From Desulfurellales bacterium (lineage in GTDB: Bacteria; Campylobacterota_A; Desulfurellia; Desulfurellales; Hippeaceae), in assembly GCA_027064405.1 (NCBI GenBank), contig JAMOPP010000179.1:1-6290 (forward strand): a stretch of DNA of 6,290 nucleotides, read 5' to 3'. A program made the position numbers and the translations under genes. Below, piece after piece: positions 3,828-6,290 of the stretch. Each line of letters begins with the position of its first letter. Position 1 is the stretch's first letter. Below the pieces are notes generated by a model that was given only the letters and a program-made list of their open reading frames with translations, made no database searches and was not told the DNA's origin.

Positions 3828-6290
3828 TTATACCACTTTCTGCAAGATGTTTTTTAAATTATTGTATATTTCATCCAAATTGCTACCTATTTTATCAAAA
3901 AGCACACTAAATTCCGATATAAATCTGCCTTTATACATCTCTGTTACTTTTATTAGTTTATCGGTGTCAATGGCAGCATCCGAATAAAACTCAATTAAAT
4001 TTGCATCTTCGGATATGATTATTTTTTTCACAAATGCGGCTTTTGCATAAAGTTTTAGACGGGCAATGGTAAATAAATTCTTAACCTCCTCGTTAAGCGC
4101 TCCGAATTTATCCTTAAAATCTCCCTCAATTTCCTCAATCTCCTCCTGACTAAGTGCAGAATAGATTGTTTTATAGGCTATAAGTTTATTTTCGCTGTCT
4201 GCAAAATTATCCGGAATGTATGCCTCGAACCGGCATTTAATCTCAACATCCCTTTGAACGGGCTGATTTTTCATATCCATTAAAGCCTCTTCTATTAGTG
4301 ATGTGTATGTTTCAAAGCCTATCGATTTTATTTTGCCCGATTGATTCTTGCCAAGTATATTTCCGCCTCCGCGCAACTCCATATCCTTTAAAGCAAGATT
4401 AAAGCCAACACCTCGCTCAACAAATTCCTTCATATATTGAAGCCTTTTGCGTGCTTTTTCGCTTATCGTTTTACCTGTTAAAAGATAGGCATAAGACACC
4501 TTTGTGCCACGCCCTACCCTGCCTCTTAACTGATATAAATCGGATAGACCAAACATATCCGCTCTATCAACAATAATTGTGTTAACATTTTTTATGTCAA
4601 GTCCCGATTCTATTATCGATGTTGCTATGAGTATATCGAATTCACCTTTATTAAATTCTTCTATAACGGTTCTTATATTTGATTTCGGCATTTTGGCGTG
4701 AACTATTTTCTTTTTCGCAAAAGGAATAAGCGTATCAAGCTCAGACTTTACATCTTCTATCGTGTCTATATTATTGTGCACAAAATAGATGCTCCCGTTC
4801 CTTGATAACTCTTTTAAAATGGCATCTTTAATTACGGAGCGCTTCCTTTTTAAAACAAAAGTTTCTATAGGTTTCCTGTTTATAGGTGGCGTTTTAATGA
4901 TACTGATATCCAATATATTTCCAAGAGCCATATTCAGTGTTCTCGGGATAGGGGTTGCACTTAAATAGAGCATATCCACATTGGGATACCTACTTTTTAA
5001 ATGCTCCTTTACCTTTACGCCAAACCTCTGCTCTTCATCCACCACAACAAGCCCAAGGTTCGAAAACGCAACCTTATCCGAATACACAGAATGCGTTGAT
5101 ATAAGAATGTCTATCAAACCCTTTGCAAGTCTATCAAGTATCGATTTTCTTTCTTTATCCGTAACAAAACTGTTTAAGAGTGCTATGTTTACAGGAAAAT
5201 TTTTGAACCGTTCTAAAAATGTATTAAAATGCTGAATTGACAAAATAGTAGTAGGAGACATCAATACAGCCTGCTTTCCATTAAAAACGGAAATGGCAAT
5301 TGCACGCATAGCAACCTCTGTTTTTCCAAAAGAAACATCCCCGCATATAAGTCTATCCATAGGTTTATTTGAACTTAAGTCTTTTTTAATATCCGATATT
5401 GCAGCTGCCTGATCATAGGTCTCTTCGTATTCAAACATAGCCTCAAACTCTTTATATTCATACATATCGGTATCAAACGGCTCTCTATGGGCGATTTCCC
5501 TTTTTGCATAGGTATTTACAAGTTCGCTTAATATCTTTTTGATGGACTTTTTTATGTTGTCTTTTTTACGAATCCATTGATTTGAACGCAGAGAATCAAG
5601 CTCTGCATCCCCGTAATATTCAAAAAGAACTCCCGAGTTGAAAATCGGAAGGTAGAGAATATCAGATGATTTGTACTCTATCTCTAAAAAATCCTGCGCT
5701 TTACCATCAACCTCTATTTTCTTTATTCCTCTATAAATACCCACGCCGTAATATTTGTGAACTACTTTTGAATTTTCCTCAAAAGTCTTTATTTTTTGTA
5801 TATGTCTAACTGCATTTTTATATACAGCCTTTCCAAATAAATCCTCAAAGCTTACAAAAGCTATCTTTTCCTCATCGTCAACAAAACCTTTTTTTAAAAA
5901 ATTAGCACTTAAATACAAACCGTTTTGAGCGGATAATGCACTATCGGCATCTCTACACACAAAACCCTTTTCTTCTAAAAATTCTTTGACCCTTTCCCTT
6001 CTTGTTGAGGATGCACACGCTACAATAACCCTGTTTTTTTCAGTAAGAAGTTTGATTTTGTCTATTTTATCCTGAATATCCAAATTATCCGGAAAGAGAG
6101 GTTTAAAGCTGTTAAAATCATCAAAATCAGAAGATTTATCAAAAAATTTACATATCTTTTTTTCATCTAAAAAAATATCACGGTTCTCTTTTGAGTATAA
6201 TTTTAAACCGCTTAGTGTCTCTTTTGCAAAATCACAATCAAAATTTTTATAAATTTTTGAGCTTGATATATTGTCATACTCACTTATATG
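3828..6290 (-). CDS. mfd: Transcription-repair coupling factor Mfd, C-terminal 820 residues (5' end beyond window)
   Basis: Mfd is a DNA translocase that pushes or removes stalled RNA polymerase and recruits UvrA to the lesion. The frame is open from the window edge (residue 1 here = His at 6288-6290) to TAA at 3828-3830. Early residues match the end of the UvrB-homology module, with GLYLSANFLKKGF and FVSFEDLFG (124-153). The RNA-polymerase-interacting CarD-like domain starts at VVHKYYGVGIYRGI (176-189) and includes SSDILYLPI. Helicase motifs follow: Walker A GDVSFGKT (317-324), SPTT (345-348), DEEQRFG (418-424), SATPIPRT (444-451), TSIIESGLDI (557-566) and QLRGRVGR (587-594). The TRG translocation motif is MELRGGGNILGKNQSG (637-652). 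The regulatory TRCF domain runs from about YIPDNF (691) to the end. The RNAP-binding and TRCF domains exclude RecG. Family members have about 1000-1150 residues, so roughly 200-330 N-terminal residues are missing. A TTG at 6081-6083 is internal, not the start. It is the first gene of the visible run, 43 nt before surA. Confidence 0.96.
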   Translation of the reverse strand, partial: HISEYDNISSSKIYKNFDCDFAKETLSGLKLYSKENRDIFLDEKKICKFFDKSSDFDDFNSFKPLFPDNLDIQDKIDKIKLLTEKNRVIVACASSTRRERVKEFLEEKGFVCRDADSALSAQNGLYLSANFLKKGFVDDEEKIAFVSFEDLFGKAVYKNAVRHIQKIKTFEENSKVVHKYYGVGIYRGIKKIEVDGKAQDFLEIEYKSSDILYLPIFNSGVLFEYYGDAELDSLRSNQWIRKKDNIKKSIKKILSELVNTYAKREIAHREPFDTDMYEYKEFEAMFEYEETYDQAAAISDIKKDLSSNKPMDRLICGDVSFGKTEVAMRAIAISVFNGKQAVLMSPTTILSIQHFNTFLERFKNFPVNIALLNSFVTDKERKSILDRLAKGLIDILISTHSVYSDKVAFSNLGLVVVDEEQRFGVKVKEHLKSRYPNVDMLYLSATPIPRTLNMALGNILDISIIKTPPINRKPIETFVLKRKRSVIKDAILKELSRNGSIYFVHNNIDTIEDVKSELDTLIPFAKKKIVHAKMPKSNIRTVIEEFNKGEFDILIATSIIESGLDIKNVNTIIVDRADMFGLSDLYQLRGRVGRGTKVSYAYLLTGKTISEKARKRLQYMKEFVERGVGFNLALKDMELRGGGNILGKNQSGKIKSIGFETYTSLIEEALMDMKNQPVQRDVEIKCRFEAYIPDNFADSENKLIAYKTIYSALSQEEIEEIEGDFKDKFGALNEEVKNLFTIARLKLYAKAAFVKKIIISEDANLIEFYSDAAIDTDKLIKVTEMYKGRFISEFSVLFDKIGSNLDEIYNNLKNILQKVV

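Larger units (their letters stand above)
1..6290 (-). other. Probable operon mfd-surA-rqcP-pdxA-rsmA-rnj
   Basis: Six co-directional genes are separated by one 43-nt gap and four overlaps (11, 8, 22 and 8 nt), with no terminator-like hairpin between them. This supports a single polycistronic transcript with translational coupling. Both ends are open: the promoter must lie at or upstream of the mfd start, outside the window, and the run continues past rnj. Internal promoters inside coding sequence cannot be excluded. The surA-pdxA-rsmA core matches the order known in E. coli, with the S4 gene inserted between the first two. Confidence 0.75.

Noticed and set aside
3329..3857. Plus-strand open frames of 137 and 61 codons opposite the surA-like gene and the mfd gap
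   Set aside because: They are antisense to a supported CDS, with no domain and no convincing ribosome-binding site; explained by AT-rich reverse-complement sequence.
4981..5235. Plus-strand open frame of 84 codons inside mfd
   Set aside because: It is antisense to the conserved Mfd helicase core and has no independent evidence.
6081..6083. TTG as a possible mfd start giving 751 residues
   Set aside because: The same frame stays open for 69 more codons to the window edge, and Mfd is normally 1000 residues or more, so this is an internal codon.
3828..6290. RecG rather than Mfd
   Set aside because: RecG shares the helicase motifs and TRG region but lacks the CarD-like RNA-polymerase-binding domain and the C-terminal TRCF domain, both seen here.
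1..6290. A novel defence, mobile or signalling system; CRISPR, tRNA or insertion sequences
   Set aside because: All but 43 bases are accounted for by six conserved housekeeping genes; I saw no direct-repeat arrays, transposase, integrase, terminal inverted repeats or tRNA-like folds.

Overview
This AT-rich window (roughly one third G+C by eye, not computed) is a tightly packed housekeeping gene run of a Gram-negative bacterium. All genes lie on the minus strand, so transcription runs from high to low coordinates. In that order they are: mfd (5' end outside the window), a SurA-like periplasmic chaperone, a small S4-domain RNA-binding protein of the RqcP/YabO/Hsp15 type, pdxA, rsmA (ksgA), and rnj for RNase J (3' end outside the window).

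The layout looks like a single operon. The only real gap is 43 nt, between mfd and the chaperone gene. Every later junction overlaps: 11 nt (chaperone/S4), 8 nt (S4/pdxA), 22 nt (pdxA/rsmA) and 8 nt (rsmA/rnj). No internal terminator, convincing promoter, RNA gene, mobile element, CRISPR or long non-coding stretch is visible.

The signal peptide on the SurA-like protein and the surA-pdxA-rsmA order, known from gammaproteobacteria such as E. coli, point to a diderm. RNase J next to RsmA, low G+C and a minimal SurA are reminiscent of Campylobacterota and relatives (for example Desulfurellales/Hippea-like lineages). This placement is inference and cannot be settled from the sequence alone.

Functionally the run joins removal of stalled RNA polymerase and repair coupling (Mfd), probable rescue of stalled 60S-like 50S subunits carrying nascent chains (RqcP-like protein), 16S rRNA dimethylation (RsmA) and 5'-end RNA processing (RNase J). 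An outer-membrane-protein chaperone and a vitamin B6 biosynthesis enzyme sit among them. I found no evidence of a new defence, mobile or signalling system. The most interesting points are the linkage itself, the S4 gene placed inside the surA-pdxA-rsmA cluster, the degenerate parvulin domain and the translationally coupled junctions.
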